DNA of 64,000 nt from Pseudaeromonas aegiceratis (GTDB lineage: Bacteria; Pseudomonadota; Gammaproteobacteria; Enterobacterales; Aeromonadaceae): contig NZ_CP158016.1 in NCBI RefSeq assembly GCF_046254905.1, positions 2,604,001 to 2,668,000 on the forward strand. Reading direction: 5' to 3'. This document shows, one piece after another, positions 17,341 to 27,194 of the stretch. The position numbers and the translations under genes were made by a program. How positions within the stretch are numbered: position 1 is the stretch's first letter; every line of letters begins with the position of its first letter. Below the pieces are notes generated by a model. The model saw only the letters and a list, made by a program, of their open reading frames with translations. It was not told where the DNA came from and did no database searches.

Positions 17341-18482
17341 GCCACCTCCAGCAGTTCCAGCACCGCCTGGGCGGCCTGGCTGTCGGCATCACAGCGGATG
17401 AGCTGATGCAGCCGGGTGAATTCATCCAGCAGGGCCTGGTTGTCGCCATTCAGGCGCTCGCCGAGCGCGGCGGCGATGGCCGCCGGGGTGCAGTCGTCCT
17501 GGATGAGTTCCGGCACTATATGCCGCCCGGCCAGCAGGTTGGGCAGGGAGAAGGTGCGGATCTTGACGAGCTTCTCCGCCAGCCAATAGGTCAAGGGCTT
17601 CACCTTGTAACCCACCACCATGGGACGTTTCACCAGCATGGCTTCCAGGGTCGCGGTGCCCGAAGCCAGCAAGATGGCCTCGGCGGCGGTCATCACCTCA
17701 CGGGCCTGACCGTCGAACAGCTGCACCGGCAGATCAGGATAAGCCTGCAGCATGGTCTCGAACTGGGCGCGGCGCCGCGCGTTGACCAGGGGCACGATAA
17801 AGGTCAGCTCGGGGAAGCGCCCATGGAGCAAGGCACAGGCTTCCAGGAACACCTGGCCCAGCATGCCCACCTCCGCCTGCCGGCTGCCCGGCAGCACGGC
17901 CAGATAGCGCCCCTCGGGCGACAAGCCCAGAGTAGCGCAGGCGGCGGCCCGGTCGCTCACTAGGGGAATGGCATCCGCCAGGGTATGGCCGACGAAGCGG
18001 CAGGGTGCCTGATGCTGGTCGTAGAAGGCCTTCTCAAACGGCAGGAAGGCCAGCACTAGGTTGGTGGCCGCCTTGATCTTATGAATGCGGGATTGCCGCC
18101 AGGCCCACACCGAGGGGCTGACGTAATGCACCGTCTTGATGCCGGCGTCTTTCAAGACCCGTTCCACCCCCAGGTTGAAGTCGGGGGCATCCACGCCGAT
18201 GTAGAGATCCGGCGGGTTGGCCTTCAGCGCCCGGATCAGCTGCCGCCGCACCTGCAACAGCCGCGGCAGCCGACCCAGCACCTCGACCAGGCCCATCACC
18301 GCCAGCTCTTCCATGTCGAACAGGCTGTCGATGCCCAGGGCCTGCATGCGCGGGCCGGCGATGCCGACAAATTCAATCTGGGAGTAACGGCTACGCAAGG
18401 CCTGCATCAGACCGGCAGCAAGAATATCGCCGGAGACTTCTCCGGCGACAATGGCGATACGCAGGGGACGAGGCTCGGCCAT
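17337..18482 (-). CDS. lpxB: Lipid-A-disaccharide synthase
   Basis: LpxB joins UDP-2,3-diacylglucosamine and lipid X to form the lipid A disaccharide at the inner membrane. The chosen 381-residue product starts MAEPRPLRIAIVAGEVSGD, the normal family N-terminus, two bases after lpxA. The frame is open further upstream but only through the 3' end of lpxA. Family blocks GIAGPRMQALG, VGVDAPDFNLG-like IGVDAPDFN, SVWAWRQSR, GSRQAEV and ASGTATLE are present; they form the GT-B UDP-sugar site. Confidence 0.96.
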   Translation of the reverse strand: MAEPRPLRIAIVAGEVSGDILAAGLMQALRSRYSQIEFVGIAGPRMQALGIDSLFDMEELAVMGLVEVLGRLPRLLQVRRQLIRALKANPPDLYIGVDAPDFNLGVERVLKDAGIKTVHYVSPSVWAWRQSRIHKIKAATNLVLAFLPFEKAFYDQHQAPCRFVGHTLADAIPLVSDRAAACATLGLSPEGRYLAVLPGSRQAEVGMLGQVFLEACALLHGRFPELTFIVPLVNARRRAQFETMLQAYPDLPVQLFDGQAREVMTAAEAILLASGTATLEAMLVKRPMVVGYKVKPLTYWLAEKLVKIRTFSLPNLLAGRHIVPELIQDDCTPAAIAAALGERLNGDNQALLDEFTRLHQLIRCDADSQAAQAVLELLEVA

Positions 18483-18484
18483 GA

Positions 18485-19273
18485 TCAGCGGACGATGCCG
18501 CGCTCGTTCTGCTTGAGGAAGTCCACCAGGGGTTGCACCGCGGCCTCTTCTGCGGCCAGCGTCGTCAGCTCGGCCATGGCCTCTTCCACCGTCAGTCCCT
18601 GACGGTAGAGCACCTTGTAGGCCTTCTTCACCGCGGAGATGGCCTCGGGGGTGAAACCGCGCCGCTTCAGGCCTTCGCTGTTGACGCCAAAGGGCTTGGC
18701 ATAGTGACCGGCGGCCATCACGTAGGGCGGCACGTCCTTGTTCAGGGCGGCCATGCCGGCGACGAAGGCATGGGAGCCGACGCGACCGAACTGGTGAATG
18801 GCGGACAGGCCGCCGAAGATCACCCAATCGCCCACGGTGACATGGCCGGCCAGGGTGGCGTTGTTGGCGAAGATACAGTCATCGCCGATCACGCAATCGT
18901 GTGCCACGTGCACGTTCACCATGAAGAGGTTGCGGCTGCCCACCTTGGTGAGGGCCTGATCCTGCACGGTACCACGGTGGAAGGTGCAGTGTTCGCGGAT
19001 GACGTTGTCATCGCCCACTTCCAGGAAGGTGCGTTCACCCTTGTACTTCTTGTCCTGGCAATCCTCGCCGATGGAGCAGAATTGATAGATCTTGTTGCGC
19101 CGACCCAGCTTGGTCGGGCCCTTGATCACCACATGGGAACCTATCCAGGTCCCCTCCCCGATCTCCACCTCGGCCCCGATCTGGCTCCAGGGGCCGACCT
19201 CCACCCCCGGACCAATCTTGGCACCCGGGTGGACGATGGCGGTTTCATGAATCACGGCACTGGCATCGATCAC
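18485..19273 (-). CDS. lpxA: UDP-N-acetylglucosamine acyltransferase
   Basis: LpxA adds the first 3-hydroxyacyl chain to UDP-GlcNAc, beginning lipid A synthesis. The 262-residue protein (E. coli 262) consists mostly of hexapeptide repeats forming a left-handed beta-helix; the catalytic histidine lies in HVAHDCVIGD. The C-terminal helical part (from about residue 190) is typical. It is three bases after fabZ and two bases before lpxB, in the classic lpxD-fabZ-lpxA-lpxB order. Confidence 0.97.
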   Translation of the reverse strand: MIDASAVIHETAIVHPGAKIGPGVEVGPWSQIGAEVEIGEGTWIGSHVVIKGPTKLGRRNKIYQFCSIGEDCQDKKYKGERTFLEVGDDNVIREHCTFHRGTVQDQALTKVGSRNLFMVNVHVAHDCVIGDDCIFANNATLAGHVTVGDWVIFGGLSAIHQFGRVGSHAFVAGMAALNKDVPPYVMAAGHYAKPFGVNSEGLKRRGFTPEAISAVKKAYKVLYRQGLTVEEAMAELTTLAAEEAAVQPLVDFLKQNERGIVR

Positions 19274-19276
19274 GTA

Positions 19277-19738
19277 TCAGCTCTCGCGTTTGGCACACAT
19301 CAGTTCGGCGGTACAGACAATCTCGCCATCCACGGTAGCAACGCCGGTAAACTTGGCGATGCCGCGACGTTCCTTCAAGAACTCCACATCCAACACCAGC
19401 TGATCCCCCGGTACCACGGGACGGCGGAAACGGGCATTGTCGATGGAGGCAAAATAGTACAGCTCGTTGGGACCCGGCTTACCAACCATGCGGAAGGCCA
19501 GGATACCCGTGGCCTGCGCCATGGCCTCCAGGATCAGGACCCCGGGCAGCACGGGTTTCTGGGGAAAGTGGCCCTGAAAAAACGGCTCGTTAAAAGAGAC
19601 ATTCTTGATGCCGCGCAACACCTTGCGCTCATCGGAAATCTCGTAGCTGACCACACGGTCTACCAACAGAAAAGGATAGCGGTGGGGCAGCAGTTCCAGG
19701 ATCTGTTGAATGTCCAGCTGATTAAGTTCGTTGCTCAA
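19277..19738 (-). CDS. fabZ: 3-hydroxyacyl-[acyl-carrier-protein] dehydratase FabZ
   Basis: FabZ dehydrates 3-hydroxyacyl-ACP in fatty-acid elongation and competes with LpxA and LpxD for the same substrates, which explains its place between them. The 153-residue hot-dog-fold protein has the catalytic histidine in LLPHRYPFLLVDRV and the catalytic glutamate in PGVLILEAMAQ. Confidence 0.97.
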   Translation of the reverse strand: MSNELNQLDIQQILELLPHRYPFLLVDRVVSYEISDERKVLRGIKNVSFNEPFFQGHFPQKPVLPGVLILEAMAQATGILAFRMVGKPGPNELYYFASIDNARFRRPVVPGDQLVLDVEFLKERRGIAKFTGVATVDGEIVCTAELMCAKRES

Positions 19739-19751
19739 ACCAGGTTCCTTT

Positions 19752-20783
19752 TTACTTTTGTTCTGGGTCCACCAGCTGTTTTTCCAGCCGGCTCAGGCGG
19801 GTGTGGAGTTCCTCCACATGCAGGAGCCGAGCGGCCATCTTGCGCCACTGCTTGTTGGGCTGGGCGGGCACGCCGGAGGAGTAGATCCCTGGCTCGCTGA
19901 TGGAACGCATGACCATGGCCATCCCGGTGACGGTGGCCTGATCACAGATGCTAATGTGACCGTTGAGGACGGAAGCGCCGCCAATAATACAGTATTTGCC
20001 GATCTCCACGCTACCCGCGATGGTGGTACAGCCAGCAATCGCCGTGCCATAGCCGATCTCCACGTTGTGGGCAATCTGGCACAGGTTGTCGATGATGACG
20101 TTGTCGGCGATGCAGGTATGGTCGATGGCCCCCCGGTCGATACAGGTGTTGGCACCTATTTCCACCCGGTTGCCGATCCGCACGCCACCCAGCTGCGGTA
20201 TCTTGATCCACTCACCCCGCTCATTGGCATAACCGAAGCCATCGGCGCCGATCACGGTACCGGACTGCACCAGGCAGTCCGCCCCCAGCCAGACATCATG
20301 GTAGAGGGTGACGTTGGCCCACAGGCGTGTGCCCTTGCCCAGACGGCTGGCCCGGCCGATGAAACAGCCGGGTCCCACAACAACCCCCGCCTCCAAGATG
20401 GCGCCGGACTCCACCACCACATTGGCCCCCAGCACCACATCGTCCGCCAGCTGGGCATCCGGCGCCACCTGGGCAGAGGCATGGATGCCACCGCTGGCCT
20501 GGGGCGGCGTGGTGTCCAGCAACTGGGCCACCCGGGCAAAGCCCACGTAGGGATCCGCCAGCACCAGGGCATTGGTCTGGCAGGCTGGCAGATCGGCGGC
20601 CTTGAGCAACACGGCCGACGCCTTGGTCTGCTGCAGGAAGTCCCGGTACTTGGCCGAGGTCAGAAAGGAAATGCTCCCCTCCTGGGCGGTTTCCAGGTTG
20701 GCGATCCGGCTGATGACAACCTGCGGATCACCGTGCAGCTCGGCACCCAGCTGCTGTGCCAATTCTCCAAGGGTCATGCTCAT
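19752..20783 (-). CDS. lpxD: UDP-3-O-acylglucosamine N-acyltransferase
   Basis: LpxD adds the N-linked 3-hydroxyacyl chain in lipid A synthesis. The 343-residue protein has an N-terminal uridine-binding domain (SMTLGELAQQLGAEL...), a long hexapeptide-repeat beta-helix (about residues 100-290) and a C-terminal helix. The catalytic histidine is in IAHNVEIG. A second ATG two codons in is possible as start. It begins three bases after skp. Confidence 0.96.
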   Translation of the reverse strand: MSMTLGELAQQLGAELHGDPQVVISRIANLETAQEGSISFLTSAKYRDFLQQTKASAVLLKAADLPACQTNALVLADPYVGFARVAQLLDTTPPQASGGIHASAQVAPDAQLADDVVLGANVVVESGAILEAGVVVGPGCFIGRASRLGKGTRLWANVTLYHDVWLGADCLVQSGTVIGADGFGYANERGEWIKIPQLGGVRIGNRVEIGANTCIDRGAIDHTCIADNVIIDNLCQIAHNVEIGYGTAIAGCTTIAGSVEIGKYCIIGGASVLNGHISICDQATVTGMAMVMRSISEPGIYSSGVPAQPNKQWRKMAARLLHVEELHTRLSRLEKQLVDPEQK

Positions 20784-20786
20784 GAA

Positions 20787-21299
20787 TTACTTGCCTTTAC
20801 TCACTTGATCGATCACCTGCTGGGAAATATCTGCCTGGGAGCTGGCAAACACCACGGCCTGGCCGTTCAGCACCAGATCGTAGCCCTGGGCTTTGGCTAT
20901 ACCGTCCACGGCGGTCCGCACCTTGGCCAGCACCTGCTGCTGCTCTTCGCCGTAGCGACGCTGCTGGTCTTCCTGCAGGGCCTGGCCCTTCAGGTTGTAG
21001 TCGGATTGCATCTCGGCCAACTTGCGCTGCATCTTGGTGCGCTCATCGGCGCTCATGAAGGACTCGTCCTTCTTCAGCTTGGCGGCCATGGCCTGACCAT
21101 CGCTTTCCAGACGCTGCAGCTCGCGCACCCGACCGTCAAACTCCTTCTTGAGCTTGGCTTCGATGGCCTTCATCTGCGGCAGCTCAGACATCACACGGGG
21201 TACGTTCACCACGGCAATCTTCTCGGCCATGGCGGCAGAAGAGAAACCCAGGCCCATCAGCGCCAGCCCCAGGCCGGCAACACGAAACATCTTATTCAC
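20787..21299 (-). CDS. skp: Periplasmic chaperone Skp (OmpH)
   Basis: Skp is a trimeric periplasmic chaperone that holds unfolded outer-membrane proteins before they reach the BAM complex. The 170-residue precursor has a signal peptide with cleavage probably after AMA (KIAVVNVPRV follows), then long charged helices rich in K, E and Q (about residues 40-140), as expected for its tentacles. It sits directly after bamA, its functional partner. Confidence 0.95.
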   Translation of the reverse strand: MNKMFRVAGLGLALMGLGFSSAAMAEKIAVVNVPRVMSELPQMKAIEAKLKKEFDGRVRELQRLESDGQAMAAKLKKDESFMSADERTKMQRKLAEMQSDYNLKGQALQEDQQRRYGEEQQQVLAKVRTAVDGIAKAQGYDLVLNGQAVVFASSQADISQQVIDQVSKGK

Positions 21300-21323
21300 T
21301 TACGACTCCTTGCTTAAATCGCA

Positions 21324-23753
21324 TCAGAAGGTGCGGCCAATGTTGAAGCTAAACACTTCGGTCTTGTCTCCCGGTTGCTTCTTCAGAGGATAAGCAAACG
21401 AGAAGACCAACGGCCCCATGGGAGAGAGCCACTGTAACGCTACGCCGGTCGACGCCCGGTAGAGGCTTGGATCGGAGTAATCGTAAAACTTGTCACAACC
21501 CGCAACGCACTGGGCATAGGTGTCGGGATCGAAGGTGGTATCCCATACCGAGCCGATGTCGAAGAACACCGAGGTTCTCAGCTGATTGCGGTAGGACTCG
21601 GAGGCAAAGGGCGTGGGCACGATGAACTCCAGGGATGCCACCGCCTGGGCGTTCCCCCCCACCGCGGTATTGGTGCCTACGGTACCGGCCTGGCCCTGAT
21701 CGTTGGTCAGGTAGATGGCCTTGGGACCCACGGTATTGCTCTGGAAGCCACGCAGCCACTCGCTGCCACCGGCATAGTAGTTTTCGAAGAAGGGCAGCAC
21801 CTGATCGAAGCCGTCAACCGAGCCGTAGCCATTGCCGTAGGCCATGCGGAAGCGACCGGCGATGACCCACTGATGGTCCTGATCCAGCGGCAGGTAGTTG
21901 CTGTTATCGAAGCTGAGCTTGTAGAACTGCAGATCCGAGCCCGGCACAGTGATCTTGCCGGTCAGTTGCTGACGGTTACCGGCGGTGGGGAACATCCCCT
22001 TGTTCAGGTAGTTGCGGGTCCAGCTGCTGGTGAAGTTGATGTTGTTAAACACCACCCGGCCCTGGGAATCGGTAGAGCCCGCATACAGGCTCCAGAACTT
22101 GCGGATCTGGGCATAGGACTTGAGCTGGGAGAGTTTGTTGTTCTCGAAGCCCAGGCCGTATTCCAGCCGGTTGTTCTCATTGATGGGGTAACCGAAGGTG
22201 GCACTCACCCCCAGGGTCTCGTTGTTGTAGTCCACCAGGTTGGCGTTACCGGCCTCAAACTTGGTGTAGTAAGCACGGCCCCCCAGACTGACCCCATCCA
22301 TGGTGAAATAGGGGTCTGTGTAGCTGACGTCGTAGGTCTTGCTGTAGTCGTTCATGTTGAAGGTGAACGCCACCTTGTTGCCGGTACCCAGGAAGTTGTC
22401 CTGTTGCAGACCGAACTGCAGGCTGACCCCGGATTCGGTGCCGTAGCCGATACCGCCGGAGATGGAGCCCACCGGCTGTTCCTTGACCTTGACGTCCAGG
22501 TCCACCTGATCCTGGTGACCGGGAATGCGCTGTGGCTGGACATCCACCGTCTCGAAGAAGCCAAGGCGATTCAGGCGGCTCTTGGAACTTTCCACCTTCT
22601 CGTTGGAGAACCAGGCCCCTTCCATCTGGCGCATCTCGCGACGCACCACCTCGTCCCGGGTGATCTGGTTGCCGCTGATGTTGATGCGGCGCACGTGGAT
22701 GCGGGCACCGGGCTCGACATTGATGTTGAGCTCCACCTCGTGGGTCTCATCGTTGATCACGGGATAAGTATGCACCTGGGGATAGGCGTAACCGAAACGG
22801 CCGAGGAACTTGGACAGACTCTCCTCGGTGTGGGTCACATCGGCGGCGGAGTAGAGGGCCCCCACCTCCAGCGGCACCAGGGCCTTGAGCTCGGACTCAC
22901 GACCGATGAGATCGCCGCGCAGCTTGACCGCGCTGATCTTGTACTGTTCCCCTTCCTTGAGGTTGACCGTGATGTAGATGCCCTTCTTGTCCGGGGTCAT
23001 GGCCACCTGGGTGCTGTCCACCCGAAAACGCAGATAGCCGCGGTCCATGTAGTAGGAACGCAGGGCTTCCAAGTCACCGGCCAGCTTCTGTTTCTGATAC
23101 TTCTGATCGGCGATGAAGTTCCACCAGGGCTTGGAGTCCCGCAGGGACATCTGGGCCAGCAGCCGCTCCTCGCTGAACACCTTGTTACCGACGAAGTTGA
23201 TCTGCTGGATCTTGGCCGACACCCCTTCGATGAAATTGAACTTCAAGGCCACCCGGTTGCGGGGCAAGGGCGTCACCACCGCCTGGATCTTGGCGGAGTA
23301 CTTGCCCACGCCGTAGTAGAAGTCTTCCAGCCCCTGCTCCAGGCTGCGCAACACGGTGCGATCCAGCGCCTCGCCGACCCGGATGCCGGAAGAGTCCAGC
23401 GACTGTTTCAGCTGGTCTTCCTTGATGTCCTTGTTGCCGGCGAATTCGATGCTGCTGATGGTGGGGCGTTCCCGCACCTGCACCACCAGGGCATCCCCGT
23501 CCCGCTGCAGCTGGATATCTTCGAAGTTCCCGGTGGCATAGAGCTTCTTGATGGCACTGGCCATGGCCGCCTCATCAAGGGCGTCGCCGACCCGGATGGG
23601 CAAGTTGAGCAGGGCCGCCCCCAGGGTGACCCGTTGCAGACCTTCAACGCGAATATCTTTCACGACAAAGGAGGAGGAAGCCGCATGGGCACAGGGTGCC
23701 ATCAGACTGACGCCCAGCAGGCAAGAGGCGGCCAGCGCTTTTCTTACAGCCAT
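21324..23753 (-). CDS. bamA: Outer membrane protein assembly factor BamA
   Basis: BamA is the core of the machinery that inserts beta-barrel proteins into the outer membrane. The 809-residue protein has a signal peptide (cleavage near CAHA), five POTRA domains (about residues 25-425) and a 16-strand C-terminal barrel ending in phenylalanine (SFNIGRTF). WLRGFQSNTVGP in the barrel contains the conserved VRGF/I-type loop 6 motif as LRGF. The start MAVRKALAASC is preferred over an ATG 21 codons upstream because it begins the signal peptide and fits the family length. Confidence 0.97.
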   Translation of the reverse strand: MAVRKALAASCLLGVSLMAPCAHAASSSFVVKDIRVEGLQRVTLGAALLNLPIRVGDALDEAAMASAIKKLYATGNFEDIQLQRDGDALVVQVRERPTISSIEFAGNKDIKEDQLKQSLDSSGIRVGEALDRTVLRSLEQGLEDFYYGVGKYSAKIQAVVTPLPRNRVALKFNFIEGVSAKIQQINFVGNKVFSEERLLAQMSLRDSKPWWNFIADQKYQKQKLAGDLEALRSYYMDRGYLRFRVDSTQVAMTPDKKGIYITVNLKEGEQYKISAVKLRGDLIGRESELKALVPLEVGALYSAADVTHTEESLSKFLGRFGYAYPQVHTYPVINDETHEVELNINVEPGARIHVRRINISGNQITRDEVVRREMRQMEGAWFSNEKVESSKSRLNRLGFFETVDVQPQRIPGHQDQVDLDVKVKEQPVGSISGGIGYGTESGVSLQFGLQQDNFLGTGNKVAFTFNMNDYSKTYDVSYTDPYFTMDGVSLGGRAYYTKFEAGNANLVDYNNETLGVSATFGYPINENNRLEYGLGFENNKLSQLKSYAQIRKFWSLYAGSTDSQGRVVFNNINFTSSWTRNYLNKGMFPTAGNRQQLTGKITVPGSDLQFYKLSFDNSNYLPLDQDHQWVIAGRFRMAYGNGYGSVDGFDQVLPFFENYYAGGSEWLRGFQSNTVGPKAIYLTNDQGQAGTVGTNTAVGGNAQAVASLEFIVPTPFASESYRNQLRTSVFFDIGSVWDTTFDPDTYAQCVAGCDKFYDYSDPSLYRASTGVALQWLSPMGPLVFSFAYPLKKQPGDKTEVFSFNIGRTF

Positions 23754-23784
23754 GTTGTTCTCTTTTGTCCTTATTCTGAGCCTA

Positions 23785-25134
23785 TTAGAGGCGAGCGAAA
23801 TCATTAAACAGGGCAATCGCCATCAGACAGACCAGGATGGCAGCGCCGAACTTGAATGCATACTCCTGAAATTTTTCAGGAACGGGGCGACCGGTCACGG
23901 CCTCCACCAGATAGAACAGCAGGTGGCCACCATCCAGGATGGGTAGCGGGAACAGATTGATAATCCCCAGATTAACACTGACCAGAGCCAAAAAGCCGAG
24001 GAAGTATACCAGACCGAATTCGGCACTGCTCCCCGCACCTTTGGCAATCGAGATCGGACCGCTGAGATTATCCAGGGAGAGGATGCCGGTTAGCAATTTA
24101 CCCAGCATCGTCACTGTGAGGCCGATCATGTTCGCCGTCTTATCCAGGGCCTCCCCCACCGCCTTGATGGGACCATAGCGCAGCTCGAAACGGTATTGCT
24201 CCGGCAAGGGCTCCACGCTGGGGGCCAGGCCGGCAAAGCCAAACACCCGCTGGCCCTGCTCCTTGAGCACAGGCGTCAGCACCGTCTGCCGCTCCTGGCC
24301 ATCCCGACGAAAGGTCAGGGTCAAGGGCGTATCCGGCGAGTCTTGCACCCGGTTCACCAGATAGGACCAGTCGGTGATGGGCTGACCATCCAGGGTCAAC
24401 AGGGTATCCCCCGCCTGCAACCCCGCCTGCTCGCCAGGGCTGCCCGGGACCACCTGGGCCAGGGTCAGGGTCAGGGTCGGCCCCAGGGGCTCGATGCCCA
24501 GGCTCAGGATGGGCGATTCCTGCTCCGGATCAAAGTGCCAGCTATCCAGCGGCAGGGTGACCGTCTGTTCATCCCCCTGGGCGGTGCGCACCGTCAGGGC
24601 GGTGTCCCGTTCACCGATCCGGCGCACCAAGCCATAGGCCACCGACTCCCAATCCTGGGTGTCCCGGCCATCCACCTGCAATATTTCCATCTGGGGCTGC
24701 ACCCCCGCCTGGGCGGCGATGGATTGGGGCGTGACCGTGGCCACCACGGGCCGCACCGCCGGCACGCCGATGAGGAACATCAGCCAGAAGGCAAACAGGG
24801 CGAAGACAAAGTTGGCCAAGGGGCCGGCGGCCACGATGGCAAAGCGCTTGGCCACCCGTTTGTGATCAAACGCCTCCGCCTCTTCGCCGGGCGCCAGCGG
24901 CTCCACCCGACCATCCAGCATCTTGACGTAGCCCCCCAAGGGGATGAGGGAGAGGGAGAATTCGGTACCGTACCTGTCTTTGCGGCTCCACAGTACCTTG
25001 CCAAAGCCCAACGAGAAGCGCAGGACTCGGACACCACACAGACGCGCCACATAGAAGTGACCCCATTCGTGGACGGCAATCAGGATGGCCAGGGCCACCA
25101 CGAAGGAGGCCAGATTCCACAACACAGCAGTCAT
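23785..25134 (-). CDS. rseP: Site-2 protease RseP
   Basis: RseP is an inner-membrane zinc metalloprotease that cuts anti-sigma factor RseA after DegS, releasing sigma E, and also removes signal peptide remnants. The 449-residue protein has the zinc motif HEWGH at residues 22-26 in the first membrane helix, two periplasmic PDZ domains (about 110-310) and the second catalytic motif in NLFPLPILDGGH near residue 390. It overlaps dxr by four bases and precedes bamA, grouping envelope stress and barrel assembly. Confidence 0.97.
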   Translation of the reverse strand: MTAVLWNLASFVVALAILIAVHEWGHFYVARLCGVRVLRFSLGFGKVLWSRKDRYGTEFSLSLIPLGGYVKMLDGRVEPLAPGEEAEAFDHKRVAKRFAIVAAGPLANFVFALFAFWLMFLIGVPAVRPVVATVTPQSIAAQAGVQPQMEILQVDGRDTQDWESVAYGLVRRIGERDTALTVRTAQGDEQTVTLPLDSWHFDPEQESPILSLGIEPLGPTLTLTLAQVVPGSPGEQAGLQAGDTLLTLDGQPITDWSYLVNRVQDSPDTPLTLTFRRDGQERQTVLTPVLKEQGQRVFGFAGLAPSVEPLPEQYRFELRYGPIKAVGEALDKTANMIGLTVTMLGKLLTGILSLDNLSGPISIAKGAGSSAEFGLVYFLGFLALVSVNLGIINLFPLPILDGGHLLFYLVEAVTGRPVPEKFQEYAFKFGAAILVCLMAIALFNDFARL

Positions 25135-26324
25135 ACACGCTCCTGGATCAGTTGCAGGGCCAGTCGCCGGGCCTCGTCATCCAACCCGAGGATGGCCGTG
25201 AGATCCGCGGCCGGCGCTCCAGCCAGCCGCTCCACCACACCGGCATTGATGGCGTGGATAGTGGTAAAACCGATCTGGCCGGCCAGGAAGGAGGCCACCG
25301 CCATCTCATTGGCCGCATTCAAGGCCGTGGTGGCCCCCTGCCCCGCCCAGCAGGCCTCCATGGCCAGCTTGAGGCCAGGATAGCGCTGATAATCCGGCGC
25401 CAGGAAGGTCAATTCCCCCAGGGCGCAGAAATCCAGCGGTGCCACCCCGGAAGCGATGCGGTCCGGGTAGCTCATGGCATGGGCGATGGGGGTACGCATG
25501 TCGGGCTGCCCCAGCTGGGCCAGCACGGAACCATCCTTGTACTGCACCATGGAGTGGATCACCGATTGGGGGTGGATCACCACCTGCATCTGCTCGGGCG
25601 CGGCATTGAACAGCCAGCGGGCCTCTATGTATTCGAGCCCCTTGTTCATCATGGTGGCGGAGTCCACCGAAATCTTGCGCCCCATGGACCAGTTGGGATG
25701 GGCCACCGCCTGCGCCGGCGTCACCGCCGCCAGCTGCTCTACCGGGGTATAGCGGAAGGGGCCGCCGGAGCCGGTCAACAGTATCTTGTGTACCCCGGCC
25801 GCCGCCAGATCGCAGAAGCCCAACTGCTGCTGCACGTCCCGCGGCAGGCACTGGAAGATGGCATTGTGCTCGCTATCCACCGGCAGTATCTTGGCACCCG
25901 ACGCCCGGGACGCCTCCATAAACAAGGCCCCGGACATCACCAGGGCCTCCTTGTTGGCCAGCAGCACCGTTTTGCCCGCCTTGACCGCGGCCAACGCCGG
26001 CAACAGGCCGGCGGCACCGACGATGGCCGCCATCACCAGATCCACCTCAGCCAGCCGCGCCACCTCGCACAGCGCCTCGGCACCGCTCAGGACCTCGGTC
26101 AGGCTCTGCTGAGCGGCCAGTGCTTCCCGCAGCTGGCACGCCGCCGTCTCATCGGCCATCACCGCATAGCGGGGGGCGAACTCCAGACAGTCCGCCAACA
26201 TGGCGGCCACATCACGGTTCGCCGCCAGGGCGGTAATGGCAAACGCCTGACGATGACGGCGGATGATATCCAGGGTGCTGCGACCGATGGAGCCAGTGGA
26301 GCCAAGCACGGTAACGCGTTGCAT
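25131..26324 (-). CDS. dxr: 1-deoxy-D-xylulose 5-phosphate reductoisomerase
   Basis: Dxr makes 2-C-methyl-D-erythritol 4-phosphate, the committed step of the non-mevalonate isoprenoid pathway. The 397-residue protein starts with the NADPH motif GSTGSIGRSTLD and has LPVDSEHNAIFQCL and TGSGGPFR, which build the metal and substrate site. It lies after cdsA, ten bases downstream, whereas E. coli has it between frr and uppS. IspE for the same pathway is at 60088-60939. Confidence 0.97.
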   Translation of the reverse strand: MQRVTVLGSTGSIGRSTLDIIRRHRQAFAITALAANRDVAAMLADCLEFAPRYAVMADETAACQLREALAAQQSLTEVLSGAEALCEVARLAEVDLVMAAIVGAAGLLPALAAVKAGKTVLLANKEALVMSGALFMEASRASGAKILPVDSEHNAIFQCLPRDVQQQLGFCDLAAAGVHKILLTGSGGPFRYTPVEQLAAVTPAQAVAHPNWSMGRKISVDSATMMNKGLEYIEARWLFNAAPEQMQVVIHPQSVIHSMVQYKDGSVLAQLGQPDMRTPIAHAMSYPDRIASGVAPLDFCALGELTFLAPDYQRYPGLKLAMEACWAGQGATTALNAANEMAVASFLAGQIGFTTIHAINAGVVERLAGAPAADLTAILGLDDEARRLALQLIQERV

Positions 26325-26334
26325 GCAACAGACC

Positions 26335-27171
26335 TTAATTAATCAGCAGATAACACAAAACAAAGATCGGCAAGGCGGCGGTCAGGCTGTCGATCCGATC
26401 CAGGACGCCACCATGGCCAGGCAACAGGGTGCCGGAGTCCTTGATGCCCACCTCACGCTTGAACAGGCTCTCGCTGAGATCCCCCAGCACAGAAGCCAGC
26501 ATGGCCAGCAGGGAGCACAGCAGTATGCCCAGGGCCTGCGTCAGCGGGAAACCAGCCCACAGGGGTACAACCACTGCCAGGGCGCCGGCGATGACCAGCC
26601 CCCCCAGCAGGCCCTCGAGGGTCTTGTTGGGGCTCACCCGAGGCAGCATCTTGTGGCGCCCACACGTGCGACCGACGAAATAGGCGCCGCTGTCGGCACA
26701 CCACACCAGGGCCATGACAAACAGCAGTATGAGCCCCCCCTGCCAGCCGGGGGCGGCACCGCGCAGCAGCACCAGGGCCCAGAAGAAAGGCAACAGGGTC
26801 AGGGCACCGAACAGCCCCTTCACCCCGTTGCGGCCGCGCCACCAGCGGGTGGCGGCGGGATAGCGCAACACCATGAACAGGGCCAGCAGCCACCACAGGC
26901 CGCCCAGGCTCAGGATCAGCAGCAACCAGGGGCTGGCCTGGCGCTCGGCCTGGCTCAAGGGGGCCAGCAGCGTCAGGGAACCGGCCAGCAGCAGGCCATA
27001 GATCAGTGGGATCAACCAACGGGGATACCCCGGGGTGAAGCGGGCCCACTCCCGGCAGGCCATCAGGTAAATCAGCACGGCGCCGCCCAGAAAATAGGGT
27101 TCCGGCAGGCAGAAGATCCAGCCCAACACCAGGATGACCAGAACCAGGGCGGTGATAATGCGTTGTCTCAA
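26335..27171 (-). CDS. cdsA: Phosphatidate cytidylyltransferase
   Basis: CdsA makes CDP-diacylglycerol, the precursor of all phospholipids, in the inner membrane. The 278-residue protein has about eight hydrophobic segments and the family signature near the C-terminus: VSPNKTLEGLLGG, then GDLSESLFKREVGIKDSG and LLPGHGGVLDRIDS. It lies between uppS (23 bases upstream) and dxr. Confidence 0.96.
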   Translation of the reverse strand: MRQRIITALVLVILVLGWIFCLPEPYFLGGAVLIYLMACREWARFTPGYPRWLIPLIYGLLLAGSLTLLAPLSQAERQASPWLLLILSLGGLWWLLALFMVLRYPAATRWWRGRNGVKGLFGALTLLPFFWALVLLRGAAPGWQGGLILLFVMALVWCADSGAYFVGRTCGRHKMLPRVSPNKTLEGLLGGLVIAGALAVVVPLWAGFPLTQALGILLCSLLAMLASVLGDLSESLFKREVGIKDSGTLLPGHGGVLDRIDSLTAALPIFVLCYLLIN

Positions 27172-27194
27172 ACAGGCGTCCTCACGAGGCAGGG

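Noticed and set aside
21873..23807. Open frame of 644 codons on the plus strand opposite bamA
   Set aside because: Low-complexity translation and complete overlap with a certain gene; shadow only.
24455..24480. Short tandem AGGGTC repeats in rseP
   Set aside because: They encode an alternating Thr-Leu stretch in a PDZ domain; three short units in a coding region are not a repeat element.
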